Positions 1 through 12,822 are shown, counted from the first letter of the stretch. The stretch is DNA of 64,000 bases from Pseudomonas sp. HMWF032 (GCF_003060885.1 NZ_QAIG01000005.1:1015093-1079092); one strand, 5' to 3'. The notes: generated from the sequence alone by a model not told the origin. Translations and numbers: made by a program.

Positions 1-954
1 GGTCAGATCGCCCTCTCCCTGTGCTATGTCCTCCATGGCTTTACCCATCACATTCAGTGGCTGCATCAGAACGCTGATCAACATGCTGAGCAGCAACATG
101 ATGAGAACTACCGCAATAAGGGTTGCAATGATGGCGGAGGCCCGAAATTCGCTGAGCATTGCATAGGCCTTGCCCTGATCGATCGACAGCCCCACATGCC
201 AGTTCACGGACGGCAGTCCTTTTACCGGGGCGAACGTCAGAATTCTGCCTTCGCCGTCGAGTTCAGCCTCATTGACGTCGCCGCTGATGGTCGGCGTGTT
301 TTGGGGATAGATATCGCTGAGGTTCTTCATTACCAAAGCTTTATCCGGGTGCACCAGAATCTTGCCGTCAGCGCTGATCAGAAAGGCATACCCCATGCCG
401 GCAAAGTCCAGCGAGTTGATGATTTCGACCAGGGTGTTGAGGCTCAGGTCGCCACCCACCACGCCCGCTGACTTGGCCGGAGTGGCGATGGTGATGATCA
501 GCTCGCCCGTGGCTGCATCGATATAGGGTTCGGTCAAGGTGCTGCCACCGGCAGCCATAGCGTCTTTGTACCAGGGGCGTTGGCGAGGGTCGTAGTCGGC
601 CGGCATTTCTTCATTGGGGCGCATGGTGAAACTACCATCGGCGCTGCCCAGGTAGGTAAAGGCAAATGTGGAGGCCAGCACTTTCTGTTCCAGCAGGCTA
701 ACCAGGCCCTCTTTCGAGGAGTCATTGGCTACCGATTGGGCAACGTTTTCCACTAACAGGATGCGACCGGACAACCAGTTGGCAATGTTGCTTGCCGTCA
801 CATTGCCCATCTCTTTCAGGTAACTTTCCAGATCCTCTCGGATGGCATTGCGCTGCAGGTAGTCGTTGTAGAGGGTGAACAACGAGAATGCAGCGATGAC
901 TACCAGTGAGGCTGCCAATAGGATCTTGTGGCTGAATTTCAGGTTGTTGGTCAT
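1..954 (-). CDS. Amino-acid chemoreceptor (PctA-like MCP), 3' part outside window
   Basis: Methyl-accepting chemotaxis protein, N-terminal 318 residues only; the HAMP and signalling domains lie beyond base 1. The order is a short cytoplasmic N-terminus, TM1 (about 10-29), a periplasmic double-Cache domain, TM2 (about 278-300) and the start of HAMP. The amino-acid-binding dCache signature is complete: Y121, R126, W128, Y129, Y144 and D169, in the DPRQRPWYKDA and EPYIDAATGE segments. The text is very close to PctA/PctB/PctC of Pseudomonas aeruginosa, so the ligand is probably an L-amino acid; the exact specificity cannot be read. The start ATG at 954 gives the family N-terminus. It is divergent from the DUF853 ATPase gene. 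Confidence 0.92.
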   Translation of the reverse strand, partial: MTNNLKFSHKILLAASLVVIAAFSLFTLYNDYLQRNAIREDLESYLKEMGNVTASNIANWLSGRILLVENVAQSVANDSSKEGLVSLLEQKVLASTFAFTYLGSADGSFTMRPNEEMPADYDPRQRPWYKDAMAAGGSTLTEPYIDAATGELIITIATPAKSAGVVGGDLSLNTLVEIINSLDFAGMGYAFLISADGKILVHPDKALVMKNLSDIYPQNTPTISGDVNEAELDGEGRILTFAPVKGLPSVNWHVGLSIDQGKAYAMLSEFRASAIIATLIAVVLIMLLLSMLISVLMQPLNVMGKAMEDIAQGEGDLT

Positions 955-1080
955 GGCTTCTTGCGTCCGTTAAGGTCTGGCATCAGTCTTGTGCTGATGC
1001 GGGCAATGCATGGCTGCTGAGAGCGCGTGCTCACTTTGTCGGCTTGATTGAAGTAAAGCTTTAACTTCGGAGATAACAAG

Positions 1081-2580
1081 ATGGCAGAAGGCGCTGAGTT
1101 CATTATTGGCGGAGATCCGCAGGGCCTGTCGGTCGGCCAGGCCCTGCGTCTGGCGAATCGTCACGGGCTGATTGCCGGTGCCACGGGCACCGGTAAAACC
1201 GTGACGTTGCAGCGCTTGATCGAAACCTTCAGCGATGCTGGCGTGGCGGTGTTTGCCGCCGATGTCAAAGGCGATCTCTGTGGCCTGGGGGCGGCCGGTA
1301 CACCTCAAGGTAAGGTGGCCGAGCGGATCGCCAGCATGCCCTGGCTCAATCATCGGCCGAGTGCTTATCCGGTAACCCTGTGGGATGTGCAAGGCAAGAG
1401 CGGCCACCCGCTGCGCACCACGCTCAGCGAGATGGGCCCGCTGCTGCTGGGCGCGCTGCTGGAGTTGACCGACAGCCAGCAGGCGGCCCTTTATGCGGCG
1501 TTCAAAGTGGCGGACCGCGAGGGCTTGCTGCTGCTTGATCTGAAAGACCTCAAGGCGTTGCTCGCGCACCTGAAAAATCACCCTGAAGTGCTTGGTGAAG
1601 ACAGTGCGCTGTTTACCGCGACCTCCTCACAGGCCCTGCTGCGCAAGCTGGCCGGGCTGGAGCAGCAAGGCGCCGAGGCGTTGTTTGGCGAGCCTGCGCT
1701 GCAGTTGGAAGACATTCTGCACCCTGACCGAGACGGTCGCGGGCGCATTCACCTGCTGGATGCCAGCCGCTTGGTGCATGAGGCACCGAAGGTCTATGCG
1801 ACCTTCCTGCTTTGGCTTCTGGCGGAACTGTTCGAGCAGCTGCCGGAGCGTGGCGATGCCGATAAGCCACTGCTGGTGCTGTTCTTCGATGAGGCGCACC
1901 TGCTGTTTGCCGACACACCCAAGGCCTTGCAGGAGCGCCTGGAGCAAGTGGTGCGCTTGATCCGCTCGAAGGGTGTGGGTGTCTACTTCGTCACTCAGTC
2001 GCCGGGCGATCTGCCAGATGCCGTGTTGGCTCAGTTGGGGTTGCGTATTCAGCATGGTCTGCGCGCTTTTACCGCGAAAGAGCAGAAATCGTTGCGTGCG
2101 GTGGCGGACGGTTTCCGCCCCAATCCAAGTATCGACACCCTGGCGGTGCTGACCGAACTGGGCATTGGTGAAGCGCTGGTCGGTACGCTGGAAATCAAGG
2201 GTACCCCTGCCATGGTGCAGCGAGTTGCGGTGGCGCCGCCGCAATCGCGGATTGGGCCGCTGAGTGAAAGCGAGCGTGCCGCGTTGATTCGTCAATCGCC
2301 GCTGCTTGGGCGCTATGACCGACCGATCGACCGTGAGTCGGCCTATGAATTGTTGATGGCGCGCGCCGAGCAGGCTGCCGAGCAGCATGCAGCAGAGGCC
2401 GAACCCGGCGCCGCCAGCAAAAAAACCGAGGGCAACAGCCTGGGCAGTGCAGCGGGCGAGCTGCTGGGTGGCTTGGCCAGCCAGGTGATGAAAACCGCCA
2501 TGCGCCAAGCCGCCAACCAGATTGGTCGGCAGTTGGTACGTGGCCTGTTGGGCTCGTTGATGGGCGGTAAAGGGCGTTGA
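1081..2580 (+). CDS. HerA-like/DUF853 ATPase (YjgR family)
   Basis: Cytoplasmic P-loop ATPase of 499 residues, the usual length for the YjgR/DUF853 family, which is related to HerA-type helicases; the physiological role of the family is not established. Walker A GATGTGKT is at residues 33-40 and Walker [11 protein letters not shown] near 265-273. The C-terminal 90 residues are Ala/Gln rich with small-residue glycine motifs, as in the family. A purine-rich GGAGAT sits 6-7 bases before the ATG at 1081. Monocistronic: it faces a small minus-strand gene across a perfect hairpin. Confidence 0.9.
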   Translation: MAEGAEFIIGGDPQGLSVGQALRLANRHGLIAGATGTGKTVTLQRLIETFSDAGVAVFAADVKGDLCGLGAAGTPQGKVAERIASMPWLNHRPSAYPVTLWDVQGKSGHPLRTTLSEMGPLLLGALLELTDSQQAALYAAFKVADREGLLLLDLKDLKALLAHLKNHPEVLGEDSALFTATSSQALLRKLAGLEQQGAEALFGEPALQLEDILHPDRDGRGRIHLLDASRLVHEAPKVYATFLLWLLAELFEQLPERGDADKPLLVLFFDEAHLLFADTPKALQERLEQVVRLIRSKGVGVYFVTQSPGDLPDAVLAQLGLRIQHGLRAFTAKEQKSLRAVADGFRPNPSIDTLAVLTELGIGEALVGTLEIKGTPAMVQRVAVAPPQSRIGPLSESERAALIRQSPLLGRYDRPIDRESAYELLMARAEQAAEQHAAEAEPGAASKKTEGNSLGSAAGELLGGLASQVMKTAMRQAANQIGRQLVRGLLGSLMGGKGR

Positions 2581-2586
2581 ATACCA

Positions 2587-2610
2587 GGCCATCCCCTTAC
2601 GGGGATGGCC
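2587..2610. terminator. Hairpin between convergent genes
   Basis: Perfect 10-bp inverted repeat GGCCATCCCC / GGGGATGGCC with a TTAC loop, seven bases after the DUF853 stop codon and before the 3' end of the convergent small gene. There is no U-run on either strand, so it may be a weak bidirectional terminator or a processing/stability hairpin. Confidence 0.55.
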
Positions 2611-2623
2611 TGCGGACCTTGCG

Positions 2624-2848
2624 TCAGCTGGCGGCCTCGTCGGCTTTGCTGCACAGTTCTTTTTCGATTTTTTCCAGTTCTTTTTCAAACGCTTGGTCAA
2701 GAAGGTTGGCCTTCTTGCGCCATGGCTTGCGCTCGGGGTCCGGTTGAGCGGCGTAGGTGATGACTTCCCCGCCGTAAACATCCTTGTAACGCTGCGCCTG
2801 GCGCTCGAGTTCAGCGCGCAGTTCGTCTTTCGTCACGTAGTTACCCAT
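2624..2848 (-). CDS. Small conserved charged protein, unknown function
   Basis: Protein of 74 residues, highly charged and predicted helical, with a Lys/Glu-rich C-terminal half (the [11 protein letters not shown] stretch). It has no signal peptide or membrane segment, so it is probably cytosolic. I recognise it only as a type of short hypothetical protein common in Pseudomonas. The reading frame is compact, starts with ATG, and lies alone between a convergent ATPase gene and a long intergenic region, so it is likely transcribed from its own promoter in 2849-3000. No function can be assigned from sequence. Confidence 0.65.
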   Translation of the reverse strand: MGNYVTKDELRAELERQAQRYKDVYGGEVITYAAQPDPERKPWRKKANLLDQAFEKELEKIEKELCSKADEAAS

Positions 2849-3579
2849 GGTCTTGAAGCAGAAGTGTTGGCTGAATGTCAGGTGTTTGCCTGAGCATTTG
2901 AAGCGGCCAATAAGGTTTAACCTGCGCGCTTATTGAAGCGGGTGAATAGTCTCAGGGGCTATTACCGCCGTATGTGAACTCTTTAATGCGTTATTTAAAG
3001 GGCTGCTTATAGCGCGCCGGGTAATTATGGCGATGCCGAGTTAAATGTCCAGCCCGCTGGGATGAGGGCAGGGGGGCATAACGCCGCAGGGTTGTTGCTG
3101 TAGGGTGGCTGATTTATTCAATGCTGCATTTCTACTAATCCTATATCTACTTGATTTTTAAGTATTTTTCTAAATTAAAATTGACGCCAGGTTTACGGCG
3201 TGATGCTGCAGTTATTCGAAAGATTGCCCATTATTAGGGGCTGTGTGCACAACGGCCCTAAATGCCGGTTAGGCTGTGAGGTATTCAGTGGCGAGCGGGT
3301 GCACGGAATAATTCCGGGTGTTGGGGCTTTGGGGAGATTACATCCAGATAGTCGGTTGTGGGCGCCCCAATATGGCATGCGACATGCGGCGTCATGCCTG
3401 CCAGTGTGGTTGCGTAACACGCCGGCCGTTGTTGTGAAATACCTTGCAACCTCTGTGCGATTGAGGAAATCCATGCGCCTCTCTATATTTCCCCCCGCAA
3501 CGCCGGGCCCCTCTGACAGCTAACCGCTGCCATGTCGGAGTTGCAGTTTGTACAACTTCGACACTTAGAGGAGGGGCTC
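2849..3579. other. 731-base intergenic region with AT-rich block and alx leader
   Basis: No convincing gene. 2849-3100 has average composition. 3110-3185 is strikingly AT-rich for this genome and holds a plausible sigma-70 promoter (TTGATT at 3151, TAAAAT at 3176, 19-base spacer). 3190-3579 is GC-rich and full of inverted repeats and would be a leader of roughly 390 nucleotides for the Alx-type gene. The open frames of about 100 codons here on both strands lack ribosome sites and family resemblance. Confidence 0.6.
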
Positions 3580-3582
3580 ATG
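3190..3582 (+). promoter_or_regulatory. Long structured leader of alx-type gene; SD sequestered by 9-bp helix
   Basis: Bases 3505-3513 (GGGCCCCTC) pair with 3571-3579 (GAGGGGCTC), eight Watson-Crick pairs and one G-U, covering the Shine-Dalgarno and the bases right before the start codon at 3580. Other local hairpins are 3374-3398 (GGCATG/CATGCC), 3404-3420 (GTGT/ACAC) and TTGGGG 3321 / CCCCAA 3365. Known for the family: E. coli alx is controlled by a pH/Mn2+-responsive yybP-ykoY leader that hides its ribosome site. I could not match the yybP-ykoY consensus confidently; a GGGGAG at 3331 and a GCGTCA at 3389 are only suggestive. Confidence 0.5.
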
Positions 3583-4572
3583 ACTGCCCTAGAAACGTTT
3601 CTTTTCGCCGACTTCCTCGGCACCGCCACCTGGCTGTGGCTCTCGTTCCTCGCTGTAGTAATCACCCTGCTGGCCTTCGATCTGGGGGTTCTGCACCGCG
3701 ATGAACGCGAAATCGGCGTCAAGGAAAGCTTGATGCTTTCCGCTGGCTATATCTCCATGGGTCTGCTGTTCTCCGTCTGGGTGTTCTTCCAGAAAGGCGG
3801 CGATGCCAGCATGGATTACCTCACCGGCTTCCTGATCGAGAAATCGTTGTCCATGGACAACGTTTTCGTGATTGCCCTGATCTTCAGCTTCCTGGCCATC
3901 CCCCGCCGCTATCAGCACCGCGTGCTGTTCTGGGGTATTCTGGGCGTGATCGTCCTGCGCGCCATCATGATCGGCCTGGGTGCCGCTTTGATCAGCGAGT
4001 TCGACTGGATTCTCTACGTGTTCGGCGCCTTCCTGCTGCTGACCGGCGTGAAGATGCTGTTCTCCAAGGTCGACGACGAGCCCGATCTCTCGAATAATCG
4101 CTTCGTCAACTGGCTGCGCAACCACCTGCCGGTGACCGACCGTCTGCACGATCAACGCTTCTTCGTACGGCAGCCGGATGCCAGCGGCAAGCTCAAGCTG
4201 TGGGTGACGCCGCTGTTCCTGGCGCTGATCCTGATCGAGCTGGCCGACCTGGTGTTCGCCGTGGACAGCGTGCCGGCGATCTTCGCCATTACCCAGGACC
4301 CCTTCATCGTCTACACCTCGAACATCTTCGCCATCCTGGGCCTGCGTGCGTTGTATTTCGCCCTGGCAGCGATGATTCACCGCTTTGCCTACCTCAAGTA
4401 CGCTCTGGCGCTGGTGCTGGTGTTTATCGGCGGCAAGATCTTCCTGGTTGGCATTATCGGCAAGATTCCGGCTGTCATTTCCTTGAGCGTGACCCTGGGT
4501 CTGCTGTTGGGTGGTGTGCTGCTGTCGCTGTGGAAAACCCGTGGCCAAGCCCCGGCTGAACCGCAGAACTGA
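3580..4572 (+). CDS. alx: Alx/TerC-family inner-membrane manganese exporter
   Basis: Integral membrane protein of 330 residues with about nine hydrophobic segments. It shares with E. coli Alx the LTGFLIEKSLSMDNVFV block, the FDWILYVFGAFLLLTGVKM block and the ELADLVFAVDSVPAIFAIT block, whose acidic residues in the membrane are the proposed metal ligands. Alx exports Mn2+ and is induced by alkaline pH; TerC proteins also help metalate exoenzymes. The start is set at ATG 3580, preceded by a strong GAGGAGGGG, rather than the upstream in-frame ATG at 3532, which lies in the leader. Monocistronic, with a hairpin after the stop. Confidence 0.9.
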   Translation: MTALETFLFADFLGTATWLWLSFLAVVITLLAFDLGVLHRDEREIGVKESLMLSAGYISMGLLFSVWVFFQKGGDASMDYLTGFLIEKSLSMDNVFVIALIFSFLAIPRRYQHRVLFWGILGVIVLRAIMIGLGAALISEFDWILYVFGAFLLLTGVKMLFSKVDDEPDLSNNRFVNWLRNHLPVTDRLHDQRFFVRQPDASGKLKLWVTPLFLALILIELADLVFAVDSVPAIFAITQDPFIVYTSNIFAILGLRALYFALAAMIHRFAYLKYALALVLVFIGGKIFLVGIIGKIPAVISLSVTLGLLLGGVLLSLWKTRGQAPAEPQN

Positions 4573-4581
4573 ATGCAAACC

Positions 4582-4608
4582 GGTGGCGGCCGCCCGTCGG
4601 CTGCCACC
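4582..4608 (+). terminator. Stem-loop after alx
   Basis: GGTGGCGGCC (4582-4591) pairs with GGCTGCCACC (4599-4608), with one G-U, around a seven-base loop, ten bases past the stop codon. No U-run follows, so the terminator strength is uncertain. Confidence 0.45.
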
Positions 4609-4643
4609 CATCAAATTGGCAACACAGAGTAATGGAGACCGTG

Positions 4644-4949
4644 ATGAACAAAGCGCTGCAAATGACGGCCCTGGGGCTGGTACTGGCAGGCCTGGTCGGT
4701 TGTGATGCTGCCGAGCAGTCGGCGCAGAAGCTGGCCGAGAAGGCGGAACAAGCGGTGCAGGATGTAGCCCGCGAAGCGGTTGATGAGACCCTGCAGCAAC
4801 TCAACAAACAGGTGGATGGCGTCCAGCAGTCGACCAATGAATGGCTGGGCAAGCCCGCCGAGGATGCGCAGCCGGACGACGCGTCGAAAGAGCAGCCGTC
4901 AGCTGGCGACTCAGCGGAGCCGGTCGATAACTCGGCGGTTGAAACCTGA
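4644..4949 (+). CDS. Small Ala/Gln-rich lipoprotein, unknown function
   Basis: Protein of 101 residues. A lipoprotein signal peptide (MNKALQMTALGLVLAGLVGC) ends in the lipobox LVGC. The mature part is predicted amphipathic helix rich in Ala, Glu, Gln and Lys, resembling short Lpp-like or colicin-import-like coiled lipoproteins, followed by an acidic Asp/Ser tail. ATG 4644 is preferred over 4632 because a GGAG precedes it at the right spacing. No catalytic motif is present and the function is unknown. It is convergent with the Sel1 lipoprotein gene. Confidence 0.7.
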   Translation: MNKALQMTALGLVLAGLVGCDAAEQSAQKLAEKAEQAVQDVAREAVDETLQQLNKQVDGVQQSTNEWLGKPAEDAQPDDASKEQPSAGDSAEPVDNSAVET

Positions 4950-4956
4950 GTGCCGC

Positions 4957-5480
4957 TCAGGGTGTCTTGCGCAGCGCCTCGCAACTGGGCGCGTAGTTCT
5001 GCTGGCAGGCACTCTTGAATAAGGCCCTGGCCTGTAGTGGATCACTCGGTACGCCTTGCTCGCCCGTCAGGTAAAGGTTGCCGAGGATGTGCTGAGCCAT
5101 CGGGTTACCGCCGGCCGCCGACTGGTTCAGGTATTTGAGCATCTGCTGCGGGTTGTGAAACTGCCGATTGTCGCGACCGGTGTACAGGTAGGCCAGACTT
5201 ACGGCCGCCATGGCGTGACCCTTGTCGGCGGCCTGTTTCCACCAGTGCTCTGCCTGCTTGAGGTCTTTGGGCTGACTGACAAAGTACAGGCTGCCAAGTT
5301 GGAACTGGCTGTCGAGGTCGCCACGATTGGCCTGGCGGCGCAGGTCGGCCTGGGCCGCGGCGGTATCGTTCTGCCCGCTATCGGTCTGGGTTCCGGCGGC
5401 TGAGGGGTGGGTGCGCTGGCGCAACCGCCGAGCAACAGGCCGCTGCACAGCAGTGTTGTGAGTAGATAACGAAGGGCCAT
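4957..5480 (-). pseudogene. Sel1-repeat lipoprotein interrupted by a frameshift
   Basis: Two frames together make one protein. ATG 5480, with AGGAG at good spacing, starts a lipoprotein signal peptide (MALRYLLTTLLCSGLLLGGC). Its frame then runs out of sense, while another frame from about 5410 downward encodes a Ser/Ala/Gln linker and three Sel1/TPR-like repeats (LGSLYFVSQP, LAYLYTG, LGNLYLTG) to the stop at 4957. The switch falls in the C-rich stretch around 5405-5418. One missing base (or two extra) explains it. The alternative internal start at 5448 would give a protein with no signal peptide. Either a recent mutation or a sequence error; the intact product would be a periplasmic scaffold-type lipoprotein. 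Confidence 0.65.
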
Positions 5481-5648
5481 GTGCGGTGTTCTCCTGTACC
5501 TGAGTCGGTCGTTAACAGCACACTGCCCGTGCGCCGGCAAGTTGCGCCCGTGTGCAATTCATATCAGTTTGTCGCCTGCTGCGTTTCCTTGCGTGGGGAG
5601 AGCTGCGATTCTTGCAGCCAATTGCCACCACCGGCCTGCGAGGCACCC

Positions 5649-6782
5649 ATGCAGATCAGCTCCAATTTCGACAGCGGCAACATTGAGGTCATCGACGCCA
5701 GCAACCCACAGCAAGTACAGCTGGCGATTCGTCCTGATCTCAACAGCGCGCATTTTCAGTGGTTCCATTTCAAGGTCGAGGGCGTGCAGCCGGGCCAGCG
5801 TTACGGCTTCAGCCTGAGCAATGCCGGGCAGTCGTCGTACAAGAATGCCTGGAGCGGCTACCACGCGGTGGCGTCCTATGATCAGCGTACCTGGTTTCGA
5901 GTGCCCAGCCGCTTTGACGCGGGCGCGCTGAACTTCGACATTGAGCCGCAACAGGCGCAGGTCTGGTTTGCCTACTTCGAGCCTTACAGCCGGGCGCGGC
6001 ATGACCAGCTGATTGCCGATGCGCAGCGTTTGGCCGGGGCTGAACTGTTTGCCACGGGACGTAGCATTGAAGGGCGCGCCATCGAGGTGCTGCGCATCCG
6101 CCGTAATCCACAGGCACCGCGCAAGATTTGGTTGATTGCCCAGCAGCACCCCGGCGAGCACATGGCTGAATGGTTTATGGAAGGGTTGATCGAGCGCCTG
6201 CAGCAGGCGGATGACGCCGAGCTGAACGCGCTGTTGGAGCAGGCTGAGTTGTACCTGGTGCCGAACATGAATCCGGATGGTGCCTACCGTGGCCACCTGC
6301 GCACCAACTATGCCGGTCGCGACCTTAACCGCGCGTGGCAGTCAGCCACTGAGGCGGACAGCCCCGAGGTGTACTTCGTCCAGCAGCAGATGCGTGCGGT
6401 GGGTGTGGATCTGTTTCTGGATATCCACGGTGATGAGGAGATTCCTCACGTTTTCGCCGCGGGCTGTGAGGGCAACCCCGGCTACAGCCCGCGTCTGGAG
6501 TGGCTCGAAGAGCAGTTCAAGCAGTTGCTTGTGCAGCGTGGGGCTGAGTTCCAGACGGCCTTTGGCTACCCGCGGGATGAGCCCGGCCAGGCCAATACCA
6601 CGCTGGCCTGCAATGCCGTAGGGCTGGAGTTCGATTGTCTGGCATTTACCATCGAGATGCCGTTCAAGGATCACGACGACCGACCTAACCCGAGCACGGG
6701 ATGGAACGGCGCGCGTTCCAAGCAGCTGGGCAAGGATGTGCTCAGCGTGGCTGCCGCGATGGTCGGGCAGCTGCGCGAGTAG
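5649..6782 (+). CDS. M14-family zinc carboxypeptidase (cytosolic carboxypeptidase-like)
   Basis: Protein of 377 residues with a beta-sandwich N-terminal domain (1-130), as in the CCP/AGBL-type bacterial M14 enzymes, then the peptidase domain. Zinc ligands are H167 and E170 (QHPGEH) and H260 (LDIHGD); the catalytic glutamate is E336 (FTIEMPFKD). NPDGAYRGHLRTN and GRDLNRAW are the substrate-binding Asn-Arg region. No signal peptide, so it is cytosolic. It resembles the P. aeruginosa enzyme PA2831. ATG 5649 follows GAGG; the longer in-frame extension upstream lacks a ribosome site. Substrate unknown in bacteria. Ends at a strong terminator. Confidence 0.88.
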   Translation: MQISSNFDSGNIEVIDASNPQQVQLAIRPDLNSAHFQWFHFKVEGVQPGQRYGFSLSNAGQSSYKNAWSGYHAVASYDQRTWFRVPSRFDAGALNFDIEPQQAQVWFAYFEPYSRARHDQLIADAQRLAGAELFATGRSIEGRAIEVLRIRRNPQAPRKIWLIAQQHPGEHMAEWFMEGLIERLQQADDAELNALLEQAELYLVPNMNPDGAYRGHLRTNYAGRDLNRAWQSATEADSPEVYFVQQQMRAVGVDLFLDIHGDEEIPHVFAAGCEGNPGYSPRLEWLEEQFKQLLVQRGAEFQTAFGYPRDEPGQANTTLACNAVGLEFDCLAFTIEMPFKDHDDRPNPSTGWNGARSKQLGKDVLSVAAAMVGQLRE

Positions 6783-6788
6783 CAGACC

Positions 6789-6817
6789 AGCAGCCCGGGG
6801 ACAACCGGGCTGCTTTT
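6789..6817 (+). terminator. Rho-independent terminator
   Basis: Perfect 10-bp stem AGCAGCCCGG / CCGGGCTGCT, six-base loop, then TTTT. It lies just after the carboxypeptidase stop and before the convergent gcvT end, so it ends the plus-strand transcript. Confidence 0.88.
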
Positions 6818-6825
6818 AGGCTGTT

Positions 6826-7950
6826 TCAGCCGCGGTAGTAGCGCTGCGGTACAAACGGCGTTTTTGCCACTTTCATCGCTACGCGCTTGCCACGTACCAT
6901 GGCCCATACCTCGGTATCCACGGCGATATGGCTGCTCTGCACATAGCCCATGGCCACTGGAGCAGCCAGGGTCGGGCCGAAGCCGCCACTGCACACTGAA
7001 CCGATCACATTGCCGTCGGCATCGACGATTTCCGCGCCTTCACGTACCGGTACACGTTCCTGCGGCAGCAGGCCGACGCGCTTGCTGGCCACGCCTTGCT
7101 GTTGCTGGGCGAAGATCCGCTCGGCACCGGGGAAACCACCCGCGCGTGCGCCGTCGGCGCGGCGTGGCTTGGACATGGCCCACAGCAGGCTGGCCTCGAT
7201 CGGCGTGGTGCTGGTGCTCATGTCGTGGCCGTACAGGCACAGGCCCGCTTCCAGGCGCAGCGAGTCGCGTGCGCCGAGGCCGATGGCCTCGACTTCTGCT
7301 TCGGCCAGCAGGCTGCGCGCCAGGGTTTCGGTGTGCTCGCTCGGCACAGAGATTTCGAAGCCGTCTTCACCGGTATAACCGGAGCGGCTGACATAGCAGT
7401 CGACACCCAGCAGGCGCACCGGGGCGAATTGCATAAAGGTCATTTTCGCCACCTCCGGGGCCAGGCGCGCCAGTACATCGACGGCTTTCGGGCCTTGCAA
7501 CGCTAACAGGGCGCGAGTTTCGAACAGGCTTTCGATTTCGCACTGGCTGCCAATGTGCTGTTGCAGGTGAGCCAGGTCCTGGTCCTTGCAGGCGGCGTTG
7601 ACCACGAGGAACAGCGTATCGTTACCCAGGTTGGCGACCATCAGGTCATCAAGGATGCCACCGTTTTCATCGGTGAACATGGCGTAGCGTTGCAGACCCA
7701 CGGGCAGGTCGATGATGTCCACCGGCACCAGGGTTTCCAGGGCTTTGGCAGCCTCTGCGCCGCGTAGGACGATCTGCCCCATGTGCGACACATCGAACAG
7801 GCCGGCGGCGTCGCGGGTGTGCAGGTGCTCCTTCATCACACCCAGCGGGTATTGCACCGGCATGTCGTAGCCGGCGAACGGCACCATGCGTGCGCCCAGT
7901 TCGAGATGCAGGGCGTGGAGCGGGGTTTTCGCCAGGGTTTCGGTGGTCAT
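6826..7950 (-). CDS. gcvT: Aminomethyltransferase (glycine cleavage T protein)
   Basis: T protein of the glycine cleavage system: it transfers the aminomethyl carbon from lipoyl-H protein to tetrahydrofolate, releasing ammonia. 374 residues, the normal length. The folate/catalytic region FDVSHMGQI is at 52-60, and SGYTGEDGFEI and GLGARDSLRLEAGLCLYGHD are the conserved GcvT blocks. Start ATG 7950 has GGAG six bases upstream; in-frame codons further up lack one. It is the last gene of the minus-strand gcvH-gcvP-sdaA-gcvT operon, 55 bases after sdaA. Confidence 0.97.
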   Translation of the reverse strand: MTTETLAKTPLHALHLELGARMVPFAGYDMPVQYPLGVMKEHLHTRDAAGLFDVSHMGQIVLRGAEAAKALETLVPVDIIDLPVGLQRYAMFTDENGGILDDLMVANLGNDTLFLVVNAACKDQDLAHLQQHIGSQCEIESLFETRALLALQGPKAVDVLARLAPEVAKMTFMQFAPVRLLGVDCYVSRSGYTGEDGFEISVPSEHTETLARSLLAEAEVEAIGLGARDSLRLEAGLCLYGHDMSTSTTPIEASLLWAMSKPRRADGARAGGFPGAERIFAQQQQGVASKRVGLLPQERVPVREGAEIVDADGNVIGSVCSGGFGPTLAAPVAMGYVQSSHIAVDTEVWAMVRGKRVAMKVAKTPFVPQRYYRG

Positions 7951-8005
7951 GCGGTTCTCCAAAGCTAAGTGTCTGTATGACGGATAGAGATTCAGGGTCG
8001 AGGCG

Positions 8006-9382
<1,377 letters not shown>

Positions 9383-9537
9383 GATTCGCTCCACGTTGTG
9401 GCTCTTCAACTGTTCAGCTTAGACCGGCACTCAAACACAACAGTGACGGGGTAACTGGGGCAGCATGTTGTTCTTGTGGGTGCAACTAACCCGCCCCGTG
9501 AGGGGGAGTCGACAGGTGCGGGGTAATCCATGCAGTG

Positions 9538-9568
9538 AGCCGTCCCGCCCGCAGTCGGGGGGACGGCT
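9538..9568 (-). terminator. Hairpin between gcvP and sdaA
   Basis: AGCCGTCCC (9538-9546) and GGGACGGCT (9560-9568) form a 9-bp stem with a 13-base loop just downstream of the gcvP stop. On the minus strand there is no U-run, so it could be a partial terminator, attenuator or mRNA-stability element that sets different levels of gcvP and sdaA. It occupies the place where other Pseudomonas carry glyA. Confidence 0.5.
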
Positions 9569-9576
9569 TTGCTGCA

Positions 9577-12429
<2,853 letters not shown>

Positions 12430-12438
12430 CACAATCTC

Positions 12439-12822
12439 TCAGGCGTCAGCATTGGCGTTGAGCAGGCGCTCGTAAGCGGCCAGGTCGAGCAGGTCGGCAA
12501 CGGCGCTGGCATTGGCCGGGCGGAAACGGAAGAACCAGCCTTTGCCCAGGGGGTCTTCGTTGACCAGCTCAGGGCTGGATTCTAGCTCGCCATTGACCTC
12601 AACCACCTCACCGTCCAGCGGCATGGCGATGTTGCTGGCGGCTTTTACCGATTCCAGCACGGCCACTTCGTCACCCTCGGCGTAGCGCTGTACCTCTGGC
12701 AGCTGGACGAAGACCACGTCACCCAGGGCGTCCTGGGCATAGGCGGTGATGCCCACGGTAACCAGACCATCGGCATCCTGACGCAGCCATTCGTGCTCGG
12801 CGGTAAAACGCAACTCGCTCAT
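12439..12822 (-). CDS. gcvH: Glycine cleavage system H protein
   Basis: Lipoyl-carrier protein of the glycine cleavage complex. 127 residues with the H-protein fold signature and the lipoylation lysine K60 in AVLESVKAASN. It shuttles the aminomethyl intermediate between GcvP and GcvT. First gene of the operon, so its upstream region (12823-13387) carries the control elements: a sigma-54 promoter at 12916-12930 and repeated activator sites near 13056-13111. Confidence 0.97.
   Translation of the reverse strand: MSELRFTAEHEWLRQDADGLVTVGITAYAQDALGDVVFVQLPEVQRYAEGDEVAVLESVKAASNIAMPLDGEVVEVNGELESSPELVNEDPLGKGWFFRFRPANASAVADLLDLAAYERLLNANADA

Noticed and set aside
3321..3460. Firm yybP-ykoY riboswitch call
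   Set aside because: GGGGAG and GCGTCA at plausible spacing are present, but the conserved 3' part and closing helix do not match well by eye; kept only as a hypothesis.
3193..3523. Frames of 93 and 107 codons in the alx leader
   Set aside because: Opposite-strand pair with no ribosome site; the region is better explained as a structured leader.
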